Shown here in pieces: positions 16,888-26,000 of a stretch of DNA of 56,703 nt. A model generated the notes under the pieces. The model had not been told where the DNA came from. It saw only the letters and a list, made by a program, of their open reading frames with translations, and ran no database searches. Origin of the DNA: CBFDCQ01 sp965603355 (GTDB taxonomy: Bacteria > Hydrogenedentota > CAZGCA01 > CBFDCQ01); the NCBI GenBank assembly GCA_965603355.1, contig CBFDCQ010000012.1:1-56703 (forward strand), in the 5' to 3' direction. The first letter of the stretch is position 1; each line of letters starts with the position of its first letter. A program made the position numbers and the translations under genes.

Positions 16888-19278
16888 CTACTTCCTTCCA
16901 TCGATCCGTGTCGGTTTTCGCACCGTCAGAGCTCTTAGCACCCATTCGAGCCCCGCGAAAGCGTAACGCGCAAGCGCCATGACAAGGATCACGCCGATCG
17001 CCCAACCGCCCACGATGTACAATGCACGCAACCGGACGCCTCTTGCCCAAACCTTCAGAAGCCGCAGGTCGGCACCCTGGATTTCGTACATGGCCCTGAC
17101 GGCAACGTCCTCGGTCTTGAGTGGACCGAAGGCTATGATCTCTCCAAAGAAGAACGGCGCGTCCGCCGCATGGCACTCCGTGCAGGATTTCGCGCCCAGC
17201 GACTGGGCGGCAGGCCGAACATTGTGCGCTACAGGCCAGAAGTACGGTTCGGCGACCGGATGGTCCGAGGATACAAGCGTCTCCCCCGGGCCGAGGCGGA
17301 ACATTTTCCCGCCCGAAACATACACGAACTCGTTCGATTCGCCGGTTTGCTCTTTCTCGGCATCAGAAAGCGCCTTCAGCACTATCGCGACCTGTTCCTC
17401 GGAGAGACCCTGTTCAATCCCCGCGGTTTCAACAACGGCCCGCACAACGAACTCCGGCACGAGCGGCGAAATAGTGTCATTCTGCCGCCACCCCCACGTC
17501 AGCACATCAGCTGCGACGTCAGGTCGTTCCGAAACCTCCAAGAGATCCTCAATCGTACGCCGGTAGACCCTGTTGGCGAAAACGGCAACCGGCACACCCT
17601 CTTGTGCCGGAACCAACTCCAATCCACCCAATATCGTCAGAATGGGATCCTCGATTTCAAGCTCCAATACTTCCGCGCTCGGATCGAAGTCCGGGACTAA
17701 CGGCCGAATTTCGCCATCTTTCTCCCGCGCCCAGAGCGGCGCTGTAATCGCCATTTCTCCGGTGTACTCCGTAACATCCAGACGGCCGTCCACGTTGCAG
17801 TGATATACTTTGCCGGAAGCTACCAACACCCCTTCACCGCCCGTCTCAGGGTCGGCGGTCAGGTCTACCAGTTCGGCCAGGGCCGTGGAGATGGCGGCCA
17901 GGACACGGCCGACTTGCTGTTCCGCATCAAGGATCCCTTCAGCGACCAGCGCAACGTCATCAGGCAGAAGCGGCTTTACGTTGTTATCCTCGAGACGTCC
18001 CCAGAACGCGGGCCATGCTATACGGTGGGGCTCCAGCTTACCGTCGTCCGCTCTCAAGAAAACCGGTTCCGCAATATACGGCGCGTCGGTATGCCACACG
18101 GCTTTGCCGTAAATCCCCAGACGGTTGGCGCGGGACGTGCGGACGCGTGTCGGCGTTGACTCCGGCGACGCTCCCGAGTGGCAGGTGGTGCAGGAAATCG
18201 TCTCGAGATGTATGGGAGGCAGCCCACTATGTATCGGCCGAGGCGCGCCGAGCCGTCCTACTCTCGCCGACGAATCTTGTGCGTCGGACGCACCAAGATG
18301 GCATCCCCGGCACGAGAACTCCGCAACAGTTCGGTCACCTCGCTCCACCGCTTCGTTCTCATAGCCGCGCACCATCATATGGTTGAGACCATTGCGATGG
18401 CAATCGGCACATTGCATACCGGCGGCGGTATGCACGTCGCTGTCCACTTCCCACCTCTGTCGGTCAACCGCCGAGACAGAGTGGCAGTACAGGCAGCGCT
18501 TATCCTGTGGTTTACGGACAATATCGAGCAACGCGTTCTGTTTGCTGTCGAACTGCGCCGCGTCGTAGCGGACCGAAGGAGGGACTGCCCACCTGGTGTC
18601 ATCCGGGTTGGGCCCGTCGTGTACCGTCCAGGTGCCAGGCAGCCGGTACGCCATACCGGTCACCTCGCCCAGCCCGCTGGCGGCCGTGCCGGCCCAGCGG
18701 AAGTTATCGCGAGCCATCTGTATGGCCCACGCGCTCTGGTCGTGGCGCGGCGAGGCGCTGTGGCAGCCGAGACAGTTGATCTCAGCCCCGCCGGAAACAG
18801 TCCATCTTGCTTCCGGGTCTGCGAACTCGTCTTGAGGTTCAGCAGCATCTCCTCCAGGCATATGCCGACCGAAGATCTGGGTGAAACGCCACGGTGTCAT
18901 CCCGAGTTCGTCCGGTCGCCAGGTGCCGGGCGTACCGCGATACGAAATAGGCAGGTGCGTTCCCGTCAACTCGTCGACCCATATCCAAGGTTCACCCGGC
19001 CTTCCCGGGGGAATGTCTCCCCTGAAGGAGTTGAAATGCAGGCCAATGCTGATTGTTGGATAATCGTGGCATGGTCCGCACGTGTTGCGGACGGAGAAAG
19101 GCGTTTCGTGCCGGTAGGTCGGTACGATTTCCTCCCCATCCTCGTCAATGAGCGGCAGCCAGTGCACCGGGGTGGTACGGTCTCCGCCCCACTGCTTTAT
19201 CTCAACCGCGCTGCCCGGCATTATGATAACTGTTCCTGTAATGACTAACAGGAGACCGGTAACAATCACGTTTCTCAA
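16888..19278 (-). CDS. Membrane-anchored heptaheme cytochrome c
   Basis: This 796-residue protein has a signal peptide (residues 1-24), seven CXXCH heme-binding motifs and a C-terminal transmembrane helix (about 747-768). The motifs are at 67-71, 169-173, 262-266, 290-294, 323-327, 363-367 and 699-703. About 330 residues separate the sixth and seventh motifs, an unusually long heme-free insertion that carries repeated strand-rich segments. The TTG start overlaps the stop of the upstream oxidoreductase (TTGA), so translation is coupled. The cytochrome b gene follows at once. The pair probably links a reaction outside the cytoplasm with the quinone pool. Which direction electrons flow, and the substrate, cannot be told from sequence. 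Confidence 0.9.
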   Translation of the reverse strand: MRNVIVTGLLLVITGTVIIMPGSAVEIKQWGGDRTTPVHWLPLIDEDGEEIVPTYRHETPFSVRNTCGPCHDYPTISIGLHFNSFRGDIPPGRPGEPWIWVDELTGTHLPISYRGTPGTWRPDELGMTPWRFTQIFGRHMPGGDAAEPQDEFADPEARWTVSGGAEINCLGCHSASPRHDQSAWAIQMARDNFRWAGTAASGLGEVTGMAYRLPGTWTVHDGPNPDDTRWAVPPSVRYDAAQFDSKQNALLDIVRKPQDKRCLYCHSVSAVDRQRWEVDSDVHTAAGMQCADCHRNGLNHMMVRGYENEAVERGDRTVAEFSCRGCHLGASDAQDSSARVGRLGAPRPIHSGLPPIHLETISCTTCHSGASPESTPTRVRTSRANRLGIYGKAVWHTDAPYIAEPVFLRADDGKLEPHRIAWPAFWGRLEDNNVKPLLPDDVALVAEGILDAEQQVGRVLAAISTALAELVDLTADPETGGEGVLVASGKVYHCNVDGRLDVTEYTGEMAITAPLWAREKDGEIRPLVPDFDPSAEVLELEIEDPILTILGGLELVPAQEGVPVAVFANRVYRRTIEDLLEVSERPDVAADVLTWGWRQNDTISPLVPEFVVRAVVETAGIEQGLSEEQVAIVLKALSDAEKEQTGESNEFVYVSGGKMFRLGPGETLVSSDHPVAEPYFWPVAHNVRPAAQSLGAKSCTECHAADAPFFFGEIIAFGPLKTEDVAVRAMYEIQGADLRLLKVWARGVRLRALYIVGGWAIGVILVMALARYAFAGLEWVLRALTVRKPTRIDGRK

Positions 19279-20630
19279 ACGTGGAAATCCTCCTCCTTGA
19301 ACTCCAGCTTTCGCGCAGCTTCAACGGCCTCGTTGACTTTCAAAACGGCTACAGCGGTTTCATATCCGATCTCAGGCGGACAGTTCAGTGGCTTGCCGTG
19401 CCGAACCGCATCGAAAAAGTTCTCAAGGTGCGGCTGGTGCGCCTTCTTGGCAAGCACGACAGGCAGCGGCCATTTGCCCAGTTCCGGGGTTTCACGAACG
19501 TCCACAAGCACGTTCCGGGTGGCGGTCTCCCGGATCGGCGCTCTCGTCTTAACCAGAAGACCTCTTCTGGCCAGCTCGTTCCATTTCGGTTCAGTATCAA
19601 GATTCTCTTCCTTCAACGCGGCATTAGCTTGTTCAGCTATCTCGGAAATCTCGATTGTACCGTCTTCGCCCATGAACGTCTCAAGGAAACCGCCGTGCGA
19701 CGTGGTGGTGAGCACCTGGTAGAATGCCCGGGATGTGCCCAGTTCGTTCTCATACTCGTAGATCGTCATAACGTTGTCGTACCATTCATGATGTTTGTAG
19801 AAATCTATGCCGCCGCTGGCAACAACCGACTTTGGATTCGCCCGGAATACCCAGCTATAGATGTCGATCTGGTGCGAACCCAAGTCCACGATTGGACCGC
19901 CGCCGTACTTGCGGTACCAGCGCCAGTTTCGAAATGTGCTCATCGAATCGTAGCCGTATTCCCTGAGCGTATCCGGGTCGATTTCGTATTTCTTGGCCGA
20001 TGTCAGGTCCTCGCTTTTCGCGCGGTTCCACTGCCCGTAAGCCTGGGTCACGCGTCCCAGGAGGCTCTCTTTATGGATCAGGGTGTCGATCGCGTGAATG
20101 TACCGCGGATTGCTCCGCCGCTGGTGACCGATTTGCATAAGTTTACCGGTACGCCTGGTTGCCAGCACCATCTCTTTCGCCTTCTCCAGCGAGTTCGACA
20201 TCTCCTTCTCACAATAGACGTGCAGACCAGCATCCAGGCAGGCGATCGCGTGCTCGGCGTGCATCCAGTCCGGCGTAGCGACGATGGCCGCATCGAGATC
20301 TTTCTCCTTGTCAAGCATCTCGCGGTAGTCCTCGTAGACGTTGACGGTGTGACCGTAAGCCCTGAGCCGTCCCGAAGCCTGCTGCTGACTACGCGGCCAG
20401 ATATCGCAGATAGCCCTGAATCGAAGACCGGGTATCAAGCGCATTGCCTCCATCAAGACGCGCCCCTGCTCACCGACACCTATCATGGCGATGTTCAGAT
20501 CGTCCGTACCGGACGGCGCCTCTTGAGCCAGACTCTCCCGCGCCATCGCAAGACCCGTCCCCGCAGCCGCTGCCGACGCAAGAAACGTTCTCCTGTCCAT
20601 CTCTCTGCTGTTCTCTTTCTTCCTTGCCAT
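19275..20630 (-). CDS. Tat-exported Gfo/Idh/MocA oxidoreductase coupled to the cytochrome pair
   Basis: This 451-residue protein has the Tat motif DRRTFLA (12-18) and a signal ending near SLAQ. The Rossmann motif is MIGVGEQG. The usual EKP family motif reads CEKEMS here, so the proline is lost while the lysine is kept. It resembles the eighth family member at 34280-35626, with shared segments such as IGHQRRSNPRY, KNWRW/RNWRW and VDLG(S/A)HQID. The ATG has GAGAGGTAA upstream. The stop overlaps the TTG start of the heptaheme cytochrome by four bases. This is the strongest genomic link between a sugar oxidoreductase and the respiratory module. Substrate unknown. Confidence 0.93.
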   Translation of the reverse strand: MARKKENSREMDRRTFLASAAAAGTGLAMARESLAQEAPSGTDDLNIAMIGVGEQGRVLMEAMRLIPGLRFRAICDIWPRSQQQASGRLRAYGHTVNVYEDYREMLDKEKDLDAAIVATPDWMHAEHAIACLDAGLHVYCEKEMSNSLEKAKEMVLATRRTGKLMQIGHQRRSNPRYIHAIDTLIHKESLLGRVTQAYGQWNRAKSEDLTSAKKYEIDPDTLREYGYDSMSTFRNWRWYRKYGGGPIVDLGSHQIDIYSWVFRANPKSVVASGGIDFYKHHEWYDNVMTIYEYENELGTSRAFYQVLTTTSHGGFLETFMGEDGTIEISEIAEQANAALKEENLDTEPKWNELARRGLLVKTRAPIRETATRNVLVDVRETPELGKWPLPVVLAKKAHQPHLENFFDAVRHGKPLNCPPEIGYETAVAVLKVNEAVEAARKLEFKEEDFHV

Positions 20631-20693
20631 TTGCGTTACCTCTCTGCCGTCCTGGATCTCTCTCCAGTCTCTAGCTGAGTCTCTCCTACCCTC

Positions 20694-22124
20694 TCACAAC
20701 GGTTTGATCCGTAGATTGCGGAACCAGACTGGATGGCCATGGTACTGCAAGCCTACGTGGCCCTCGCGGGACATATCCTTATATGCATAGTTAAACTTGT
20801 TCGGGGTATCGTCCGGGTTCTTGTGCGGTTCGGTCCACAGGTCGAGGTCCATATCAATCACCTGTTCGCCGTTAAGGATGACGTAGATCCTGTTTGCCTT
20901 GGCAATGATGATATAGTGGTTCCACTCGCCGGGCTTCTTCACCATCTGTTTGGTCGGGGCGAGACAGTCAAAGATCGCGCCGCAGCACTCTGTCGGCCTT
21001 TCTACAGCCGGCTGCAGAATCTGCACTTCGATGGCCGTGTGCAGCCACTCGTCAATGCTCTTACAGCGCAGGAACACTCCGCTGTTGGTCTCCGGGTCGC
21101 ACTTGAACTCCAAGTCGATGACGAAATCGCCATACCGCTTCTTCGTCCAGATATCACCTTCGTCTTTGGCGGCCAGCACGCCGCCATCGACAGCCCAACC
21201 CCCTTCCGACATGATAGCCTCCGACAGATCCTCCTTGAACAGCGGTTCGTAGCCCTCCTCAGCAAACGCGGCGGCGATCAGCCCAAAGTACCTAGCGCAT
21301 TCCCTGATCTCCGGCACGGAGTTATCCCAGTTGTACTCATATTCTATCGAAAAGACACCTTTAAGGCCTTGACGCTTGATCTCGGCGAGCATGCTGTACG
21401 CGTTACCGGCACCCGTACCCCAAGGCACGTCGTGACCCTCTCCCCCGCTCTCGTTGAGGTCCTTGAAGTGCAGGCTGATAATCCGCCCTTCAAGTTTCTT
21501 GAGACATTCGATCGGGTCGAGACCTGACCGCATCCAATGACCCGTATCAGCACAGGCACCCATGCGTTCGCTGCGCCCCTCGACGGCCTTCAGAACCGTA
21601 TCCGGGTTCCAGTAATGCGTAGGCCGGGGATGATTGTGTATCGCCACATTGATCTCGAACTCGTCGCAGAGCTTCTCGACCAAGTCCATGTGCTCCGCCC
21701 TGGGCTCAGAGACGATGGTCTCGATACCCATATCCTTGGCGAACTCGAAAAGAGAGCGCCATCCAGCTTCGTCGCCTGCACCAACCACACCGTAGTTGAC
21801 GAGTTTCAGACCCGCATCACGTAGCTTTTCCTTCACCTTCAGACGTGTTGCCGCGCTCATGCCGAAATTCGTGGTAGCGCTGTCATCTTCGGAGATGCGC
21901 TGCCCGGGAAACATCTCGATATACTTCAGGCCCAGCGCATGAGTTTTGTCAACGGCCTCAAAAAAGGTACCGCTGTGGAAAGTATACGCCTGCATACTAA
22001 GGCGCCATCCCAGTTGGTCATCCACGGCCGCGTCCTCCTCCACTTCCTCGCAGCAAACAGCACAGCAACCGTACAGCACAGTCGCTGCCAGAACAGCCAC
22101 AACCACTTTCGCAAGCCCTTTCAT
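20694..22124 (-). CDS. Lipoprotein fusing a sugar isomerase TIM barrel to a DUF1080 domain
   Basis: This is a protein of 476 residues. A signal with lipobox LYGC (residues about 17-20) is followed by a xylose-isomerase-like TIM barrel (about 40-275). Barrel segments are MQAYTFHSG, LKYIEMFPG, NVAIHNHPRP, GACADTGHW, SLHFKDLNE and VFSIEYEYNW. A C-terminal DUF1080 / 3-keto-disaccharide hydrolase-like domain (about 295-476) has NSGVFLRC, GEWNHYIIIAKANRIYVILN and the final VGLQYHGHPVWFRNLRI. The ATG at 22124 has AAAGGAA upstream; a longer frame to 22184 overlaps the neighbour and lacks a signal. The fusion suggests one polypeptide cleaves a keto-glycoside and isomerises the product at the cell surface. 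That is inference. Confidence 0.88.
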   Translation of the reverse strand: MKGLAKVVVAVLAATVLYGCCAVCCEEVEEDAAVDDQLGWRLSMQAYTFHSGTFFEAVDKTHALGLKYIEMFPGQRISEDDSATTNFGMSAATRLKVKEKLRDAGLKLVNYGVVGAGDEAGWRSLFEFAKDMGIETIVSEPRAEHMDLVEKLCDEFEINVAIHNHPRPTHYWNPDTVLKAVEGRSERMGACADTGHWMRSGLDPIECLKKLEGRIISLHFKDLNESGGEGHDVPWGTGAGNAYSMLAEIKRQGLKGVFSIEYEYNWDNSVPEIRECARYFGLIAAAFAEEGYEPLFKEDLSEAIMSEGGWAVDGGVLAAKDEGDIWTKKRYGDFVIDLEFKCDPETNSGVFLRCKSIDEWLHTAIEVQILQPAVERPTECCGAIFDCLAPTKQMVKKPGEWNHYIIIAKANRIYVILNGEQVIDMDLDLWTEPHKNPDDTPNKFNYAYKDMSREGHVGLQYHGHPVWFRNLRIKPL

Positions 22125-22171
22125 GTGTCGTTCCTTTCCGAATCCCAAGCCGTCGTCGATTGATAACTGTT

Positions 22172-23506
22172 TTACACTCCCCACCCTTTCCGATACTCGC
22201 TGCGGACATACCGGTTCGCTTCCGGAACGTTAGTGACTTTCATGTTGACAGCGTCCCACTCTATCTTCTGACCTGTCCGGACCGCCAGGTTACCCAGCAC
22301 AACCATCTCCGTGAAGGGTCCTGAGTAATCGAAGTTGGAACCTGCAGGTTTGCCGCCCTTACACGCGCGGATCCATTCCTGGTGATGGTCTCCTCCCGGA
22401 ATTCGCGGGATGGTCTCCGCCGGCCGGTTGGGCATGAAGTCGCGCATCCTGCTCTCGGGGATCAACCTGGGGCCGTTGCAGTAGTCGTTGGTGTCCATGA
22501 TTGTGCCGTCATCGCCAAGAATCAGCTGGCCGCCTTCCGACAGTTCACGATCCTCCTCGAGGTCTTTCGGGCGCGGCGGTTTCTTACCTCCATCGAACCA
22601 GACCAACTTCACCGGCGGCTTATTACCTCGGGCCGGGAACCGGTACGTTATGATCGACCAGTTCGGCGCGGTCTCGTCATTCACCGGCGAAGAGACCGCC
22701 TCGACACTCGTGGGCGCTCCCAGGCCCAACGCCCAATAACTCGCGTCCATGATATGGCAAGCCATATCTCCCAACGCGCCGCATCCGAAATCCCACCATC
22801 CACGCCAGTTGAACGGCAAATAAGACGGGTGGTACGGCCGCTCAGGCGCCGTTCCGAGCCACAGATCCCACTCGAGCGTGTCCGGTACCGGCGGCCTTTC
22901 CTTCGGCCGATCAATACCCTGCGGCCAGATAGGCCGGTTCGTCCAGATATGCACCTCGCGGACCGGGCCGATCACTCCCGCGTTGACCCACTCATTGAGA
23001 AACCTCGTACCCTCGTTGGCGTGGCCCTGGTTACCCATCTGCGTAACGACCTTGTGCTCTCGTGCAGCCAGAGTAAGCTGGCGGGCCTCCCAGACCGTGC
23101 GGGTCAGCGGTTTCTGCACAAACACATGTTTCCCCATCCTGATCGCCCACATCGCCGCCGGGAAATGCGTGTGGTCAGGCGTCGTCACCGTTACCGCGTC
23201 GATCTGATTGTCCATCTTGTCGAGCATGCGACGGTAGTCCTTGAACTTCCTCGCCTTCGGGAACCTCTCGAACGTCCCTGCCGCATTCTTCCAATCCACA
23301 TCGCACAGCGCGACGATGTTCTCCGAGCTGACAGATCTGACATCCCCCGCGCCTTGACCGCCGACGCCTACGCACGCTATGTTCAGCTTTTCCGTCGCCG
23401 GTACGCGCCGCCGTCCCGCCCCGGCGCACGCCGACGTACCCACCAGCAGCGCGGCCGCTCCAGCGTCCTTAACAAACGTTCTTCGCGAAATCCGGTGCTT
23501 ACTCAA
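22172..23506 (-). CDS. Tat-exported Gfo/Idh/MocA oxidoreductase, first gene of the minus-strand run
   Basis: This 444-residue protein has the Tat motif SRRTFVK (7-13) and a possible lipobox ending at Cys 27 (GTSAC). The Rossmann motif is CVGVGGQGAGD, and the family motif reads VQKPLT. This is the form common in exported planctomycete-type members, with Gln in place of Glu. GNQGHANEGTRFLNEW and WGxxxDFGCGALGDMACHIMD-type segments are also characteristic. It uses a TTG start with AGGAGGAAAGG upstream. A sigma70-like promoter lies about 95 bases before the start, so this gene probably opens the operon. Substrate unknown. Confidence 0.93.
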   Translation of the reverse strand: MSKHRISRRTFVKDAGAAALLVGTSACAGAGRRRVPATEKLNIACVGVGGQGAGDVRSVSSENIVALCDVDWKNAAGTFERFPKARKFKDYRRMLDKMDNQIDAVTVTTPDHTHFPAAMWAIRMGKHVFVQKPLTRTVWEARQLTLAAREHKVVTQMGNQGHANEGTRFLNEWVNAGVIGPVREVHIWTNRPIWPQGIDRPKERPPVPDTLEWDLWLGTAPERPYHPSYLPFNWRGWWDFGCGALGDMACHIMDASYWALGLGAPTSVEAVSSPVNDETAPNWSIITYRFPARGNKPPVKLVWFDGGKKPPRPKDLEEDRELSEGGQLILGDDGTIMDTNDYCNGPRLIPESRMRDFMPNRPAETIPRIPGGDHHQEWIRACKGGKPAGSNFDYSGPFTEMVVLGNLAVRTGQKIEWDAVNMKVTNVPEANRYVRSEYRKGWGV

Positions 23507-23598
23507 TGCCTTTCCTCCTCAGGTCGGTTCACAACCGTTAGTTTTCTGCCACCCTCCCCTTTACGGTCTGACGGGACGATCGCCCCAGACCTGGTACG

Positions 23599-23627
23599 AA
23601 TATATCATACTCCTGTTCAAGAGGCAA
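23599..23627 (-). promoter_or_regulatory. Sigma70-like promoter of the carbohydrate run
   Basis: On the minus strand TTGCCT and TATATT are separated by 17 bases. The predicted start of transcription is near 23592, about 86 bases before the TTG start of the first oxidoreductase. The other part of the 316-base gap (23507-23822) holds no gene; TATGCT/TATGAT near 23745-23755 might serve the plus-strand kinase but has no convincing -35. Confidence 0.5.
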
Positions 23628-23822
23628 GAGGGCTGCAATCTCGCGCACGGCGCCTGCACTGGTCACGAGCAAAAAGTGCTGCGACTCTCTCGTTCCATCG
23701 AGTCTCGGTCGATTTGTGCGGATAGCGCTTTTGTGTGGGGAATTATGCTATGATGTGACAAGAGGTAAGAACGGTCCTGATGGCAGAATCAAGCGACCGT
23801 GACGATTGGAGGTGGCGGAGTA

Positions 23823-26000
23823 ATGCCGAACTCAATCCACGACGGAGCCTCCCTTAAGCAAGACATTGGCAGGGAGGAGGCTGGCCCTTCCAGGCACACT
23901 CCGAGGCAGGAGCGCTGGTATCTGATCATGCTCGCGCTCGTGGTAACGCTTCTGGTTTCCCTTTATCCGACTTTGGCGAAATCGCCGTACATGGGAAGCG
24001 CTGACCTTCATGCCGCGATCGAAACGGTCGGCGCGCTGTTTGGGCTGATTGCCGGGTTCGCGCTGGTCATGCGTTTTTCCACCCTCGGGAACCGCTTTCA
24101 CCTAATCATCGGTCTTGCCTTCTTTGTAAACGGCGCCGAGGATCTCGCGCACGGTCTCTTATCGTTTGAGAGCATGCATGGTTTCATCGGCGTGCCGACA
24201 TCCTCCCTTGTGCGATTCATTCCAGTGACGTATGTCACCGGCAGGCTGATGCTGGGGGGAATGCTGCTCATCGCTCCATTTGCGAGGGCTTGGCTAAAAG
24301 AGAGCGAAAGACCAATACGCGAGACCGTTTTCGGCTCGTCTGCAGCAATTGTTCTGACGCTCATTGCCACATTTGTCGCATTCAGGATGAGTTTGCCTCA
24401 ACTCGTCTTTCCAGAGCGTTTGATCTCCCGGCCGGTGGATTTCCTGTCGGCCCTCTTGCTCCTCATGGCTCTTGCCGTCTTTCTCCGAGAGTATCATCGA
24501 AGCCTGGATATGCTGACGTGGTGGATCTCGTTGTCCATCGGTATCAACTTTGTAGGACAGCTGATGATGTCCGCCTCCAAGGCGCTTTACGACCCGTGCT
24601 TCGATATCGCCCACGTCTATAAGGTACTCGGTTATGCCGTCCCCCTTGTAGGGTTATCCTTCTATCAGGTCGCGATCCTCAAGCACCGAAGGATAGCTCT
24701 GCAGTCTGCGTTCCGGCAGGCCGCCCTGTTACAGGCGGTTAACAAGGTGCTCCTGGAATCGCTCAGATGTGAAACAGAAGAGGAAGTGGCCAAGACCTGT
24801 CTTGCTGTGGCACAAGAACTGACCGACAGCAAATTTGGCCTCATCGGCGAGGTTAACGAGGCTGGCAAGTTCGACACTATTGCGCTGACCGATCCAGGAT
24901 GGGACGCATGTAGAATACCGGAAATGGCTGCTGTCAGGATGATCAAAGATATGGAGATCCGCGGCATCTACGGTCAGGTGATCAAAGACGAACGCTCCCT
25001 GATAGCCAACGACCCCGCGTCTCATCCAAGCCGAGTTGGGATGCCGGAAGGTCATCCGGCGCTGATCTCTTTCCTGGGCGTTCCGTTGAAACAGGATGGC
25101 AAGACAGTCGGCATGATCGGTTTGGGCAATAACGAATCAGGCTACGATCCAGTCGATGAGCAGGCCGTGGAGGTTCTTTCCATAGCCTTTATGGAGGCAT
25201 TGCATCGGAAGCGGGCAGAGGTAGAGTTGCGTGAACACCGTGAACACCTGAAGGAGCTGGTGGAGGATCGTACAGCCGCATTGGAGCAGGCCAATGCCGA
25301 GCTGGAGGAACGTAATCGTGACCTCGACGAGTTCACGTATATGGCCAGCCACGACCTCCAGGAACCTCTGCGCAAACTGACCGCCTTCAGTCACCTGCTG
25401 CAGGAGGACATGCAGAAGGACGAACCGGAAGAAGTGAGCAATGACCTCGAGGTGATATCCTCAGCCGCTCAGCGCATGCAGACGCTCGTTCAAGATCTCC
25501 TGGTTCTCTCGCGTTCCGGGCGGCAAAGCATGAGCTGGGAAGAGGTGCCCCTTGATGAATGTGTCGCCCAGGCGCTCGACGCACTTGCAGTACGCGTGGC
25601 GGAAACCGGCGCTCAGATCCGGACCGGCCACCTGCCTTCTGTGCGAGGAGACCGCCGTCTGCTGACACAGCTTTACCAAAACCTGATCGGCAACGCGTTG
25701 AAGTTCCACGGAGATGAGCCGCCCCACATTGAATTGTCAGCGGAAAAGGCCGGCAACCGTTGGATACTGGGAGTCGCCGACAACGGCATCGGAATGAACC
25801 CGGAATATGCCGAGCAGATCTTCTTGCCTTTCAAGCGGCTGCACGGCCGCCGCAAATACGAAGGTACTGGTATCGGTCTGGCAATCTGTCGTAAGATTGT
25901 CGAAAGGCACGGCGGGACCATTTGGGTGGAGTCGGAGCCCGGCAAAGGAGCTCATTTCAAGCTTACAGTTCGAGGGCAAGTCGGAAAGGAGGGAGAATGA
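23823..26000 (+). CDS. Sensor histidine kinase with MASE3-like membrane sensor and GAF domain
   Basis: This protein of 725 residues starts at ATG 23823, which GGAGG...GGCGGAG precedes; an upstream GTG lacks a binding site. Residues about 35-280 form several hydrophobic helices of MASE3 type, containing GAEDLAHGLLSFESMHGF and LGYAVPLVGLSFY. A GAF domain (about 295-460), a coiled coil, and a HisKA domain with MASHDLQEPLRKL, whose His is the phosphorylation site, follow. The ATP-binding domain has NLIGNALKFHG, VADNGIGM and GTGIGLAICRKIVERHGG. The membrane-bound kinase phosphorylates a partner, very likely the response regulator whose start overlaps its stop (ATGA). The signal sensed is unknown. 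It diverges from the carbohydrate run. Confidence 0.92.
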   Translation: MPNSIHDGASLKQDIGREEAGPSRHTPRQERWYLIMLALVVTLLVSLYPTLAKSPYMGSADLHAAIETVGALFGLIAGFALVMRFSTLGNRFHLIIGLAFFVNGAEDLAHGLLSFESMHGFIGVPTSSLVRFIPVTYVTGRLMLGGMLLIAPFARAWLKESERPIRETVFGSSAAIVLTLIATFVAFRMSLPQLVFPERLISRPVDFLSALLLLMALAVFLREYHRSLDMLTWWISLSIGINFVGQLMMSASKALYDPCFDIAHVYKVLGYAVPLVGLSFYQVAILKHRRIALQSAFRQAALLQAVNKVLLESLRCETEEEVAKTCLAVAQELTDSKFGLIGEVNEAGKFDTIALTDPGWDACRIPEMAAVRMIKDMEIRGIYGQVIKDERSLIANDPASHPSRVGMPEGHPALISFLGVPLKQDGKTVGMIGLGNNESGYDPVDEQAVEVLSIAFMEALHRKRAEVELREHREHLKELVEDRTAALEQANAELEERNRDLDEFTYMASHDLQEPLRKLTAFSHLLQEDMQKDEPEEVSNDLEVISSAAQRMQTLVQDLLVLSRSGRQSMSWEEVPLDECVAQALDALAVRVAETGAQIRTGHLPSVRGDRRLLTQLYQNLIGNALKFHGDEPPHIELSAEKAGNRWILGVADNGIGMNPEYAEQIFLPFKRLHGRRKYEGTGIGLAICRKIVERHGGTIWVESEPGKGAHFKLTVRGQVGKEGE

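Noticed and set aside
19281..20678. Open frame of 465 codons on the plus strand.
   Set aside because: It is the antisense of the Tat-exported oxidoreductase coupled to the cytochrome genes.
20640..20693. CT-rich tract between two genes as a possible regulatory repeat.
   Set aside because: It contains GAGAG-type purine runs on the minus strand that include the ribosome binding site, but no clear periodicity or structure.
22382..23725. Open frame of 447 codons on the plus strand.
   Set aside because: It is Arg-rich and antisense to the oxidoreductase 22172-23506, with no family features.
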